Below, one piece after another: positions 51,033 through 59,965 of a DNA stretch of 64,000 bases (positions are counted from its first letter, which is position 1; every line of letters starts with the position of its first letter). Source of the DNA: Cupriavidus sp. AU9028 (GTDB taxonomy: Bacteria > Pseudomonadota > Gammaproteobacteria > Burkholderiales > Burkholderiaceae); contig NZ_JAIMCG010000015.1 in the NCBI RefSeq assembly GCF_019795295.1, positions 62,001 to 126,000 of the forward strand, read 5' to 3'. The translations under genes were made by a program, and so were the position numbers. Below the pieces are notes generated by a model that saw only the letters and a program-made list of their open reading frames with translations, searched no databases and was not told where the DNA came from.

Positions 51033-51542
51033 ATGGTTCAGCAGAACAATCCGGGCCAGGGCGGCGGCATGCCGGGCGCGCAACAGAACGGACGTGTCGA
51101 TCCGGAAGCGGCGAATACCGATGAAACCGCCATGTCGGAGGACACCGCGGCGGGTACCGCCACCGGCACGGGTAGCGGCACGGGCGGCGCCCCCGGCGGC
51201 CAGTCCAGTGCCGCCGAGCAGGGCAGCATGCAGGGCGGCGAGGGCTCGGGCGGCACCAGCCGGGAAGGCATGACCGGCGGCACCAGCGGTGGCACCGGTG
51301 GGGCCAACACCGGCGGTGGCGCGACCAGCCCGGGCACCGGCGGCGGCATGGCGGGAGGCGTCGGCAGCCGCGATGCGACCGACAGCAGCGCAGGCGCGGC
51401 CAGTGGCGGTACCTCGGGCAGCGGCAACACGCTGGGGGACGGGACCACCGCAGGCGGCGGCGACAACGCGCAGGACCGCGAGAAGTTCAAGGACGTCAAG
51501 GTGGTGACGTCGGCCAAGGACGGCGATCCGCCGGACGCCTGA
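51033..51542 (+). CDS. Gly/Thr/Ser-rich low-complexity protein
   Basis: A 169-residue protein, start at ATG 51033 after ATGGAGGACACC (an upstream ATG at 51021 forms part of that site). From residue 35 to 150 it is almost entirely Gly, Thr, Ser and Ala with short repeats such as TGGTSGGTGGANTGGG. The last 22 residues are charged and ordered (DREKFKDVKVVTSAKDGDPP). There is no signal peptide, Cys or hydrophobic segment. I recognise no family. It starts a group with the attachment-type and YihY genes. A disordered stress or desiccation-type protein is plausible, but not shown. Confidence 0.65.
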   Translation: MVQQNNPGQGGGMPGAQQNGRVDPEAANTDETAMSEDTAAGTATGTGSGTGGAPGGQSSAAEQGSMQGGEGSGGTSREGMTGGTSGGTGGANTGGGATSPGTGGGMAGGVGSRDATDSSAGAASGGTSGSGNTLGDGTTAGGGDNAQDREKFKDVKVVTSAKDGDPPDA

Positions 51543-51713
51543 ACGGCGCGGCGGCATGGCGGGCAGGCAACTCCTACATGCCGCCCCGCATTTTTATCAT
51601 CGTGCCTCCGCACGCCGGGCTCGGCCCCGCCGGCAGGGCAACTCGCGGGGGCGCCTTCCCCACGGGCACGCCCCTTGCACCTGAGCAGGCATCGACGACA
51701 CTAGGAGCAACGT

Positions 51714-52211
51714 ATGAAGACCACCTGGGTTCTCGTCGCAGACGAAGCCATCGCCCGTATTCTCGAAGGAAAAAAGCCTGGCGAGGAACTGACGCCCGTC
51801 CAGGAGCTGACCCATCCCGCCGCGCATGCGGAAGGCACCGACCTTCGCCGCGATGCCTACGGGCGCCGCTCGGGCGGCGGCAATGACCAGACGCGCCAGA
51901 ACACGCAGCACCACCTGCTTGGCCCGTCCAGCGTGACGGCTTCCGCCGGCGAGGAGCAGCAGCACCTGGAAGCGGAGGCATTCGCCCGACGGGTGGCAGA
52001 GTTCCTCGGCGAGTCGCTGCAACAGCGCCGCTATGACGAGCTGCGGATTGCCGCTGCACCGCGCTTCCTCGGCCGCCTGCGCAAGATGCTGCCGAGCCAG
52101 GTCGCCGGTGTGGTAGTGGACGAGGTCAACAAGGACCTCATTCATATGCAGGCGCGCGAGCTGACCGATCGCCTGTTCCCGGACCCGCGCGCCGCGGGCA
52201 GCAACACGTAG
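51714..52211 (+). CDS. Host-attachment-protein family (PF10116) protein
   Basis: A 165-residue cytoplasmic protein. Family features: MKTTWVLVADEAIARILEGK at the start, a central GRRSGGGNDQTRQ linker, and FARRVAEFLGESLQQRRYDELRIAAAPRFLGRLRKMLP. These resemble the eRF1/Dom34 central-domain fold seen in this family, once named for plant attachment in Agrobacterium; the current view is an unclear stress or ribosome-related role. ACTAGGAGCAACGT gives a good ribosome site before ATG 51714. No secretion signal, which argues against a direct role in attachment. Confidence 0.85.
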   Translation: MKTTWVLVADEAIARILEGKKPGEELTPVQELTHPAAHAEGTDLRRDAYGRRSGGGNDQTRQNTQHHLLGPSSVTASAGEEQQHLEAEAFARRVAEFLGESLQQRRYDELRIAAAPRFLGRLRKMLPSQVAGVVVDEVNKDLIHMQARELTDRLFPDPRAAGSNT

Positions 52212-52290
52212 TGCGGGCAGTCATGAGGTAATGCACGGAAGCGCGCCGGCCGCAGTGGCCGGCGCGTGCGTTTCATAGGGAGGAGGCAAC

Positions 52291-53241
52291 ATGAAGCGGA
52301 TTCCTGGCGGACTGCGCGCCCTCTACGGCTTGCTGCGCGACACGGTCAGCAACTGGAGCGACGACTATGCGCCGAGCATGGGCGCGGCGATCGCCTACTA
52401 CACCGTGTTCTCGGTCGCGCCGCTGTTGCTGATCGTGATCTCGGTGGCCGGTATCGTGTTCGGCGCCGAAGCGGCGCAAGGCGCGGTGGTGTCCCAGTTG
52501 GAGGGATTCGTCGGCACCGAGGGTGCCCGCGCGATCGAGGACATGCTGGTTGCCGTCAGCAAGCCGGAGACCAGCGCAGTGATGACCGTGGTGGGTTTTT
52601 TCACCCTGCTGGTCGGCGCGACCACGGTGTTCGCCGAGCTGCAGAGCGCGCTGGACCGCATCTGGCGCGTCCCCGAGCGGCACAAGTCCTCGGGCGTGTG
52701 GTCGCTGCTGCGGGCCCGCGTGTTGTCCTTCGGCATGATCCTTGGCATCGGCTTCCTGCTGATCGTGTCGCTGCTGGCCAGCGCGGGACTGGCCGCGCTG
52801 TCGCGCGCATGGTCCCCGCTGTTCGGCGAGGGGGCGATCGTCGCCCATATCGTCGATCTGGTAGTGAGCCTGGCGGTGGTAACGACGGTCTTTGCCATGA
52901 TCTACAAGATCATGCCGCGTGCCAACGTGCGTTGGCCCGACGTGTGGCTCGGTGCGTTCGTGACCGCGCTGCTGTTTACCATCGGCAAGGTCGCCATCGG
53001 CCTGTATATCGGCAAGAGCGGCGTGGCATCCGGCTATGGTGCCGCCGGCTCGCTGGTGGTGCTGCTGCTGTGGGTCTACTACGCCTCGCAGATCTTCCTG
53101 CTCGGGGCCGAGTTCACCTGGCTCTATGCGCACCGCTTCGGCTCGTTGCGCGGCACGCCGATCCCCGAACCGGACGCCGCGGCCAGCCGCGTGGGCGAGC
53201 GCAGTCAATCGCCGCCGGCGACGCCGAACCGCGCCAGGTAG
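52291..53241 (+). CDS. YihY/virulence-factor-BrkB family membrane protein
   Basis: A 316-residue inner-membrane protein with six predicted transmembrane segments. Family markers are YAPSMGAAIAYYTVFSVAPLLLIVISVAG near the N-terminus, FFTLLVGATTVFAELQSALDRIW in the middle, and LLWVYYASQIFLLGAEFTWLYAHRFG near the C-terminus. BrkB was linked to serum resistance in Bordetella; related proteins have also been proposed as lipid transporters. GGGAGGAGGC precedes ATG 52291. The last 37 bases overlap the end of the convergent DUF3626 gene. Confidence 0.9.
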   Translation: MKRIPGGLRALYGLLRDTVSNWSDDYAPSMGAAIAYYTVFSVAPLLLIVISVAGIVFGAEAAQGAVVSQLEGFVGTEGARAIEDMLVAVSKPETSAVMTVVGFFTLLVGATTVFAELQSALDRIWRVPERHKSSGVWSLLRARVLSFGMILGIGFLLIVSLLASAGLAALSRAWSPLFGEGAIVAHIVDLVVSLAVVTTVFAMIYKIMPRANVRWPDVWLGAFVTALLFTIGKVAIGLYIGKSGVASGYGAAGSLVVLLLWVYYASQIFLLGAEFTWLYAHRFGSLRGTPIPEPDAAASRVGERSQSPPATPNRAR

Positions 53242-54089
53242 TGCCAGACCTTCTTGAGGTCCTGCGGATCGTGCCTGCCGTCGCGCGCCGCGGCGCCGAT
53301 GCAGTCCGGTGTCAGCACGCCGCCGCGCGCCAGCGCCAGGCCCAGCTGCACGATGGCATCGCCCCGGTAGTCGGGATGGCGCCGCAATTCCTCCACGCCG
53401 AGACGGAAGCCCGCGTGCCAGCGTACCTCGCACGGCAGCGCGCGAGCCTGCTCCTCGATTGCGGTGCCGCGATAGCACGGGTCCAGCACCAGGGCCTCGA
53501 CATCCCGGGCCAGCTCCAGCGGGCCGTGCACATGCGCTTCGATATAGTCGTCGAGGGGATCCGCGATGGCCGAGCCGGCGTGCGCCAGTTCGATCAGCTC
53601 CATGCGCTGGGCGATGCCGACATGCACCGGGGCAAACACGCTGTCGGGGTAGCAGAAGGTGCAGCGGTCCAGCACCGACGGACGCAGGCGCAAGTGGGCC
53701 GAACCGAAGCGCGGTGAGGCGCCCATCGGATTGCCGCGGTAATCGAGCGCGCCATACTTGGGCCGCCTTGCCGGTGGCGCGGCATCATAGGCGCCGCCGA
53801 AAAGCCGGCTCTCCCACTGCCAGCGGTCCCCGCCGGGGTGCGCGGTCAGCCCGCCATTGCTGGTGCCCGTTTCGAACTGCGAGCGGTAGACGCCATCGTG
53901 CGCGAGCGCCACGAGAATCGGCACGCCCGCGCTCAGCCGGTCCGGATGGAAATTCAACGTGACCCGCAGGGTGCGGTCCAGCGGCCCGCCACGGCACTGC
54001 GCTGCCACATGCGCGAGGGCCGCGGCCTCGGGAGAGCCGGGCGTGGGATGCCATCCGGCCGCGGCGTGCCAGCCTGCGGGACGTTCCAT
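53205..54089 (-). CDS. DUF3626 family protein
   Basis: About 294 residues from ATG 54089; a frame open to 54212 allows a longer form. Strongly patterned core: RVTLNFHPDRLSAGVPILVALAHDGVYRSQFETGTSNGGL followed by PGGDRWQWESRLFGGAYD and YGALDYRGNPMGASPRFGSAHLRL, which together define DUF3626. Several invariant Asp/Arg/Glu residues suggest an enzyme, possibly a nucleotidyl- or ADP-ribosyl-transferase-like fold; unproven. A HADP-like LDDYIEAHVHGPLEL segment follows. Overlaps the yihY-type gene convergently by 37 bases. Confidence 0.82.
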   Translation of the reverse strand: MERPAGWHAAAGWHPTPGSPEAAALAHVAAQCRGGPLDRTLRVTLNFHPDRLSAGVPILVALAHDGVYRSQFETGTSNGGLTAHPGGDRWQWESRLFGGAYDAAPPARRPKYGALDYRGNPMGASPRFGSAHLRLRPSVLDRCTFCYPDSVFAPVHVGIAQRMELIELAHAGSAIADPLDDYIEAHVHGPLELARDVEALVLDPCYRGTAIEEQARALPCEVRWHAGFRLGVEELRRHPDYRGDAIVQLGLALARGGVLTPDCIGAAARDGRHDPQDLKKVWHYLARFGVAGGD

Positions 54090-54594
54090 TGGCGATCTCT
54101 TGTTCGACACCCTCTCCCCCGGATTCGACGTGGCCGCAGTGCACCCGAATGGCGCCTTTCGGCGCGGTTCTGTTGGCTTGGCAACAAAGTTCAGGCGCGC
54201 TGCAAAGTACATTACTTAGCGTGTTCCAAAGGTAGCACTGGAGGAACACCCAGGAAAACTCCAGGGAACACGCACGGACCACGGGCGCCGTACGCGCGCC
54301 ACGACGACGAGCCCGGAAAGGGCCGCGGGGCCGCAGGATGGACCCCGAAGACATGGGGACCCCGAAGACATGGCGATCCTGCCGTGGATCGGCCTTGTGC
54401 CGGTCATGCCGGGGGTTTGAATCGAGACGGGAAGCGGAAGTGAATCTGATATCGGTGGCGCCATTGCCCGCAGGTCAGGCGGAGCAAGGCGCGGCGCGTG
54501 ACGGCGCCGGAACGGACGGTGGCGGGGCGGGCGGCGGCGGCGGGACCACGCGCGCCGGCACAAGCCAATCGGGCGCGAGCAAGGAGGGGCTCCG
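54090..54594. other. 505-base gap with small repeats, promoter side of flippase gene
   Basis: I find no supported gene. It holds an inverted repeat CTGGAG/CTCCAG spaced by 15 bases around 54239-54265, with GGAACAC twice in the same stretch, and a 17-base tandem duplication (GACCCCGAAGACATGGG, 54341-54357 and 54358-54374). The AT-richer segment AAAGTACATTACTTAG near 54205-54220 is a likely promoter zone. GCAAGGAGGGGCTCCG just before 54595 is the flippase ribosome site. Confidence 0.6.
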
Positions 54595-55899
54595 ATGAAT
54601 CGCATTCTGCGGGGGATCGGTGCCAATGCCTTCGGGCAGGCAGTGACAGTGCTCACGCAACTGCTCAGCGTGCCGTTGTTCCTGTCCGCCTGGGGCGCGG
54701 AGCGCTATGGCATCTGGATCATGCTGATTACGGTGCCGGTCTACCTCGGCCTGCTCGACTTCGGCTTCACCGGCGTGGCGGCAAATCGCATCAACATGCT
54801 GGTCGCGGGAGGGAAGCAACGCGATGCTCTGGTCTGCTTCCAGTCGACGCTGGGGCTCGTGCTGGTCTTCACGGTGGTGTTCACCTTGCCGGCCGTCGGA
54901 TTGACGGGGTTGTTCGCCGACGAAGTGGGCCGGTGGACCGGTACCACGGCGACCGAATCGATGACCGGCATGCTGATGATCGCGGTGCAGGTATTCGGCT
55001 ACATGGTGGCGCTGCTGTCGTACGGCGTGTTCTGGAGCGCCGGGCGCTATGCGGAGGCCGTGATGTGGCACAACGCCTTCCGGTTGCTGGAGTTCCTGCT
55101 GCTTGCCGGCGGCGTGCTGTACCTGCAGGGTGGCTTCCTGCTGTTGCTGACCCTGCTGGCGATCAGCCGCCTGCTGCTGCTGGCGGTGCTGTATGTGCGC
55201 ATGGGCGTGCTTGCACCATGGGCCCGGTTCGGCCTGGGACTGTTCTCGGTGGCGGAGCTGAAGGGCATGCGCGCGGCGGCGCTGGCGTTCAACGCGTTCC
55301 CGATCGGCAATGCGCTGAACATGCAGGGCATGACGCTGGTGGCCGGCCTGGTGTTCGGCCCGACCTTCGCCGCCTTCTTCAATGCGATGCGCACGCTGTC
55401 GCGCATCCCGTTCCAGCTGGGCCAGCTGATCAGCCAGGCGCTGTCGCCCGAGATCGGCCGGCTGTATGGCGAGCGCAATGCGACGGCGCTGCGCGCGTTG
55501 TACCGCAACGCGATGGCGGCATCGGTGGCGCTGGCCAGCGCCTGCGGCGTCGTGCTGTTCGTGCTCGGCGACTGGATCTGTGCGCACTGGACCCACGGCA
55601 AGCTGCATTTGCTGTATCCGGACTACACGTTGCTGCTGGCCGCCGCAGTCGTCAATTCGCTGTGGACGACGGCTTCGGTGATGGTCACCTCCACCAACAA
55701 CCACGGGCGCCTGGCCGGCATCTTCATGGGGGCCAACGCCGCGGGACTGGCGCTGGCGGCGGGTGGCGGCGTGGTGTTCGGCGAAACCGCGGTCGCGCTG
55801 GGCGTGCTGCTCACCGAGGCGGTGGTGCTGGCTGTCCTGTTGCCGCAGGTGCGCGGCTTCGCCCGTCACGGCATGCCGGGGGAACTGGCCAAGTCCTGA
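54595..55899 (+). CDS. Oligosaccharide (lipid-linked) flippase, Wzx-like MATE-type
   Basis: A 434-residue integral membrane protein with about 12 transmembrane segments. Typical opening: MNRILRGIGANAFGQAVTVLTQLLSVPLFLSAWGAERYGIWIML, followed by LLDFGFTGVAANRINMLVAGG, both common in polysaccharide-biosynthesis transporters of the MOP superfamily. It would flip undecaprenyl-linked sugars across the inner membrane. No glycosyltransferase genes are next to it, so the sugar substrate is unknown and it is an isolated member. Confidence 0.87.
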   Translation: MNRILRGIGANAFGQAVTVLTQLLSVPLFLSAWGAERYGIWIMLITVPVYLGLLDFGFTGVAANRINMLVAGGKQRDALVCFQSTLGLVLVFTVVFTLPAVGLTGLFADEVGRWTGTTATESMTGMLMIAVQVFGYMVALLSYGVFWSAGRYAEAVMWHNAFRLLEFLLLAGGVLYLQGGFLLLLTLLAISRLLLLAVLYVRMGVLAPWARFGLGLFSVAELKGMRAAALAFNAFPIGNALNMQGMTLVAGLVFGPTFAAFFNAMRTLSRIPFQLGQLISQALSPEIGRLYGERNATALRALYRNAMAASVALASACGVVLFVLGDWICAHWTHGKLHLLYPDYTLLLAAAVVNSLWTTASVMVTSTNNHGRLAGIFMGANAAGLALAAGGGVVFGETAVALGVLLTEAVVLAVLLPQVRGFARHGMPGELAKS

Positions 55900-55945
55900 C
55901 AGCTCGCCGTCGCCCGTGGGCAGGGCCAACCAGGGGAGGACCCCC

Positions 55946-56284
55946 GTGTCCAACGATTCGAATCCATGGCTCTGTTCGCTCGCGCAGCTTTACCTGTTTG
56001 CGCGTCACGCGGAGGACGAGGGCCATGCGGCGCAGCTGGGCGCCGATGAGGTGATCGCCGCCATCGAAGACGGGTCCCTGCTGACCGTGGTCGCCCGGCG
56101 CGTGCCGATCGACTGGGACTTCGACGCGGTGCGCCATGCGGCGCAGGATCGGCCGGTGCTGGCCGCGCTGCGGCGCGTGCTGGACGACAGCGATCCGGCC
56201 GATCTGCCGCGGGATGGCGACGGCCTGTCGCTGCTTGCCGGACTGTTGCAGGCGTGCATGGATCGGGGCCACTGGGTGGTGTAG
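55946..56284 (+). CDS. Hypothetical acidic protein
   Basis: 112 residues from GTG 55946, preceded by GGGGAGGACCCCC. Sequence features: SNPWLCSLAQLYLFARHAEDEG..., an acidic helical middle (ADEVIAAIEDGSLL), and LLAGLLQACMDRGHWVV at the end. No family is recognised; no signal peptide or membrane segment. Its good ribosome site and short distance (46 bases) to the flippase gene suggest a real gene in the same operon. Confidence 0.55.
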   Translation: MSNDSNPWLCSLAQLYLFARHAEDEGHAAQLGADEVIAAIEDGSLLTVVARRVPIDWDFDAVRHAAQDRPVLAALRRVLDDSDPADLPRDGDGLSLLAGLLQACMDRGHWVV

Positions 56285-56319
56285 CCCGCGGCCCCGGGCG
56301 GCGTCCCCGCGCGGCGGCG

Positions 56320-57057
56320 TCAGTCGCGCGCGGGGATGGTCAGTCCGCGCGCCACGGCGGGGCGGGCGACGAAATGCTCGAGCACGCGCGCCACCTCGGG
56401 GAAGTCGCCGAAGCCGACCAGATCGCGCGCTTCGTAGAAGCCGACCAGGTTGCGCACCCACGGAAAGGTGGCGATATCGGCGATCGTGTAGTCATCGCCC
56501 ATGATCCACTGGCGCCCCGTCAGCCGGCCGTCCAGCACCCGCAGCAGCCGCCGCGCTTCGGCGACGTAGCGATCGCGCGGGCGCTTGTCCTCGTAGTCCT
56601 TGCCGGCGAACTTGTGGAAGAAGCCGAGCTGCCCGAACATGGGGCCCACGCCACCCATCTGGAACATCAGCCATTGCAGGGTTTCGTAGCGGGCGGCCGG
56701 CCCGGCCGGCAGCAGCTTGCCCGATTTGTCGGCCAGGTAGACCAGGATCGCGCCCGATTCGAACAGCGCCAGCGGCTTGCCTTCCGGCCCGTTGGGGTCG
56801 AGGATGGCCGGGATCTTGTTGTTCGGATTCAGCGACAGGAATTCCGGCGACAGCTGGTCGTCGGCATCGAAGCGCACCAGGTGCGGTTCGTAGGGCAGCC
56901 CGGTTTCTTCCAGCATGATCGATGCCTTCACGCCGTTGGGGGTCGTCAGCGAATAGAGCTGGATCCGGTCGGGATGACGGGCGGGCCATTTGCGCGTGAT
57001 CGGGAATGCCGACAGATCCGAGGCGTCGGCGGTCGAGGGATGGCTGGCGTCGATCAT
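56320..57057 (-). CDS. Glutathione S-transferase, YfcG/Ure2p-like
   Basis: A 245-residue GST. The thioredoxin-like N-domain reads RIQLYSLTTPNGVKASIMLEETGLPYEPHLV, where Thr-Pro-Asn-Gly-x-Lys is the nu-class signature of YfcG/YghU (disulfide-bond oxidoreductase activity), and SLNPNNKIPAILD plus LFESGAILVYLADKSG bind glutathione. The helical C-domain has MGDDYTIADIATFPWVRNL. The start at 57057 adds about 30 residues before the fold. Cytoplasmic; divergent from the PBP gene. Confidence 0.9.
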   Translation of the reverse strand: MIDASHPSTADASDLSAFPITRKWPARHPDRIQLYSLTTPNGVKASIMLEETGLPYEPHLVRFDADDQLSPEFLSLNPNNKIPAILDPNGPEGKPLALFESGAILVYLADKSGKLLPAGPAARYETLQWLMFQMGGVGPMFGQLGFFHKFAGKDYEDKRPRDRYVAEARRLLRVLDGRLTGRQWIMGDDYTIADIATFPWVRNLVGFYEARDLVGFGDFPEVARVLEHFVARPAVARGLTIPARD

Positions 57058-57229
57058 GGCGTGGCGCGGGCGCGGCGGAAGTGGATGGAACTGCGATGAT
57101 AAGCGCTTCCCCCGGCCGGCGCTGGCCTCGGCGGGAGCGAGGCGGACCGCGGCGGTGGAGCGTGGCCCGGCTGGTTTGGTAGCATTGCCGCTTGCCGGAT
57201 CCCCGCTTCCAAGGACAACAAGCCGCGCC

Positions 57230-59875
57230 ATGACGCCGGACGACAACGATCTTTCCACCCCCGATGCCGACTCCGCGGGCAAGCCCGCGCCATCCGCCGG
57301 CCGCGCGGCAGCGGCGCGCCCTCGCCGCACGCGCCTGCGCCGTATCGGCCAGGCGCTGGTGTTGCTGCCGGCGCTGTTCCTCGTCTACCTGCTGCTGCTG
57401 GTGCCGTTCACGCCCGGCATCAGCGACATCCGCAAGCAGCGGCAGGAACTGCCCGCCCAGGTGCTGTCCGCCGACGGCAAGCTGCTGGCGGAATTCAAGC
57501 GGGCCAACCGGGAGTGGGTCGCACTGGACCGCGTGTCCCACCACGTGATCGACGCACTGATCGCCACCGAGGACCACCGCTTCTACCAGCACTTCGGCCT
57601 GGACTGGCGCCGCACGCTGTCCGCCGCCTGGCATACGGTTTCCGGCGACGTGCAGGGCGGCTCGACGCTGACCCAGCAACTGGCGCGCAATCTGTTTCCC
57701 GAAGAGATCGGCCGCGCGCAGAGCATCAACCGCAAGCTGAAGGAAGCCATCACCGCGCTGAAGATCGAGGCGGTCTACTCGAAAGAGGAGATCCTGGAGA
57801 CGTACCTGAACACGGTGCCGTTCCTGTACAACGCGACCGGCATCGAGATGGCCGCGCGCACCTACTTCGACAAGCCGGCGCAACGGCTGGACGTGCTGGA
57901 GGCGGCGACGCTGGTGGGCATGCTCAAGGGCACCAGCTACTACAACCCGGTGCTCAATCCGGAGCGCGCGCAGCAGCGGCGCAATCTCGTGCTGGCGCAG
58001 ATGGCCAGGCGCGGGCACCTCGACGCCGACCGGCTCAAGGCACTGCAACGGCGAGCGCTGCGGGTCGACTTCGAGCGCCAGACGCCCGAGGAGGGCCCGG
58101 CCCCGCATTTCGCCGTGCAGCTGCGCAAGTGGCTGATCGCGTGGGCCGACCGCAACGACTACAACGTCTACAGCGACGGGCTGGTGGTGCGCACGACCAT
58201 CGATTCCCGCCTGCAGGCACTGGCCAACCAGGCGGTCCAGCGCCAGGGCCAGCGGCTGCAGGGGATTGCCGACGCGGCCTGGTCCATGCGAGGCGGCTGG
58301 TCGGAACATCGCGCGCTGGTCGAAGCGTTCGTGCGCGATACCCCCCAGTACCGCGCCGCCCGCGACGCTGGGCAGCAGGATCGCGAGGCGCTGGCGCAGG
58401 TGATGCGCGATGGCGAGGTCATGCGGGCGCTGCACGAGCAGAAGACGCGCATCCAGGTAGGCTTTCTCGCCATGGAGCCGCGCACCGGCGCGATTCGCGC
58501 ATGGGTCGGCAGCCGCGACTTCGCCGAGGACGCGTTCGACCATGTCCAGCAGGCGCGGCGCCAGCCCGGCTCGACCTTCAAGCCCTTCGTCTATGGCGCC
58601 GCGTTTGCGCGCGGCATCGGTCCGCAGGAGACGATACGGGACGAGGCCGTCGAGATCCGGCTGGCAGGCGGAGAGGTTTGGCGCCCGAGCGACGGCGCGC
58701 CGCCCAGCGGCCGCGAGCTGACGCTGCGCGACGGGCTGGCCTGGTCCAAGAACACCATCACCGCGCAGCTGATGCAGACGGTGGGGCCGGCGCGCGTAGC
58801 CAGCCTCGCCCGTGCGATGGGCGTGCGGCACAGCGCGCTGGATCCGGTGCCGTCGCTGGCACTGGGTACCAGCCCGGTGACGCTGAAGGAGATGGTGACC
58901 GCCTATGCCACCATCGCCAACGCCGGCGCCTATCTGGAGCCGCTGATGGTGACCCGGATCGAGGACCGCGAGGGCAACGTGCTGGCCAGCTTCGCGCCTG
59001 CCGGCCCGGAGCAGGCCATGCCGGCGGATGCCGCATACACGCTGCTCGATGTCATGCGCGATGTGATCGACCGCGGCACGGGCAGGGGCATCCGCACCCG
59101 CTTTGGCATCCGTGGCGATGTCGCCGGCAAGACCGGCACCACCCAGGACAATGCGGACGGCTGGTTCATCCTGATGCATCCGCAACTGGTGGCCGGCGCC
59201 TGGGTGGGCTTCAACGATGCGCGGGTCACGCTGCGCAGCGACTACTGGGGGCAGGGCGCGCACAGCGCGCTGCCGATCGTCGGCGACGTGGTGCAGCGCG
59301 CGCTGCGGACACGGCTGATCGACGGCAGGGCGCGCTTCGAGAACCGGCACGAGCCGGGCATGCTCGATCCCTTCCTCAAGCCGATCGAAGGCTGGATCTC
59401 GGGCTGGTGGGGCGACCGCGCCGCGAGCGAGCCCGCCAGTGCCGAGCCGAGAGCGGACGCGGCCACCGGCGAAGCGCGCAGCGAGCGGACTGCGCCGACT
59501 GACGCGCCGGCGGACGCGGCGGCGGACGCGGCGGCGCCCGCGCCTGCCGAGCCCGCTCCCGAGCCTTCGGCCTCCGCGGTGCCGGCGGCGACCGGGGCGC
59601 AGGGCCAGCCCTCGGCGGCCTCGGCACCGGCCGCCGTTCAGCCGGCAACGCCGTCGGCAATGCCGGCCGCAATGTCGTCCGCAGGTCCGTCCGCCGGCGC
59701 GGCGCCCGCGTCGCCCGCGCCCGGCGTGCAGCCGCCGCAGACGATCGAGGACCTGATCGAGGAAAAGGCCGACACCGCCGGGCCGGCGCCTGCGCCCACA
59801 CCTGCCCCTACGCCTTCCGCCCCCGTGCCCGCGCCGCCGTCGGCGTATCCGGAGGCCAGCGTCGCGCAGCCCTGA
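57230..59875 (+). CDS. Class A penicillin-binding protein (PBP1-like, mrcA/pbpC group)
   Basis: An 881-residue bifunctional peptidoglycan synthase. TM near residues 45-65. Transglycosylase (GT51): IATEDHRFYQHFGLDWRRTL, GGSTLTQQLARNLF and KLKEAITALKIEAVYSKEEILETYLN. Transpeptidase: S-x-x-K in RQPGSTFKPFVYGAAF, S-x-N in WSKNTITAQ and KTGTTQDNADGW. Both active sites are intact. A tail of about 120 residues (from 760) is almost only Ala, Pro, Glu and Ser, predicted disordered and outside the usual family length. AAGGACAACAAGC precedes ATG 57230. Confidence 0.93.
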   Translation: MTPDDNDLSTPDADSAGKPAPSAGRAAAARPRRTRLRRIGQALVLLPALFLVYLLLLVPFTPGISDIRKQRQELPAQVLSADGKLLAEFKRANREWVALDRVSHHVIDALIATEDHRFYQHFGLDWRRTLSAAWHTVSGDVQGGSTLTQQLARNLFPEEIGRAQSINRKLKEAITALKIEAVYSKEEILETYLNTVPFLYNATGIEMAARTYFDKPAQRLDVLEAATLVGMLKGTSYYNPVLNPERAQQRRNLVLAQMARRGHLDADRLKALQRRALRVDFERQTPEEGPAPHFAVQLRKWLIAWADRNDYNVYSDGLVVRTTIDSRLQALANQAVQRQGQRLQGIADAAWSMRGGWSEHRALVEAFVRDTPQYRAARDAGQQDREALAQVMRDGEVMRALHEQKTRIQVGFLAMEPRTGAIRAWVGSRDFAEDAFDHVQQARRQPGSTFKPFVYGAAFARGIGPQETIRDEAVEIRLAGGEVWRPSDGAPPSGRELTLRDGLAWSKNTITAQLMQTVGPARVASLARAMGVRHSALDPVPSLALGTSPVTLKEMVTAYATIANAGAYLEPLMVTRIEDREGNVLASFAPAGPEQAMPADAAYTLLDVMRDVIDRGTGRGIRTRFGIRGDVAGKTGTTQDNADGWFILMHPQLVAGAWVGFNDARVTLRSDYWGQGAHSALPIVGDVVQRALRTRLIDGRARFENRHEPGMLDPFLKPIEGWISGWWGDRAASEPASAEPRADAATGEARSERTAPTDAPADAAADAAAPAPAEPAPEPSASAVPAATGAQGQPSAASAPAAVQPATPSAMPAAMSSAGPSAGAAPASPAPGVQPPQTIEDLIEEKADTAGPAPAPTPAPTPSAPVPAPPSAYPEASVAQP

Positions 59876-59965
59876 GCGCAGGTCATCGGCAGCGCCGCGC
59901 CCCACGGGCCGGCGCTCTGCCCACTTGCGCTATCCTGCTGCGATTGCAACCGCACGCTATCGGCC

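Noticed and set aside
54239-54256. LexA-like box CTG-N10-CAG
   Set aside because: The inner sequence lacks the TATATA-type core, and the downstream flippase is not an SOS-type gene. It is probably chance within an inverted repeat.
54338-54598. 86-codon frame before the flippase
   Set aside because: It crosses a tandem duplication, ends inside the flippase start, and shows no conserved pattern or ribosome site.
56492-59905. 1137-codon minus-strand frame opposite the penicillin-binding protein
   Set aside because: It is antisense to a gene with complete catalytic motifs, shows only Arg/Gly-rich shadow sequence, and has no ribosome site.
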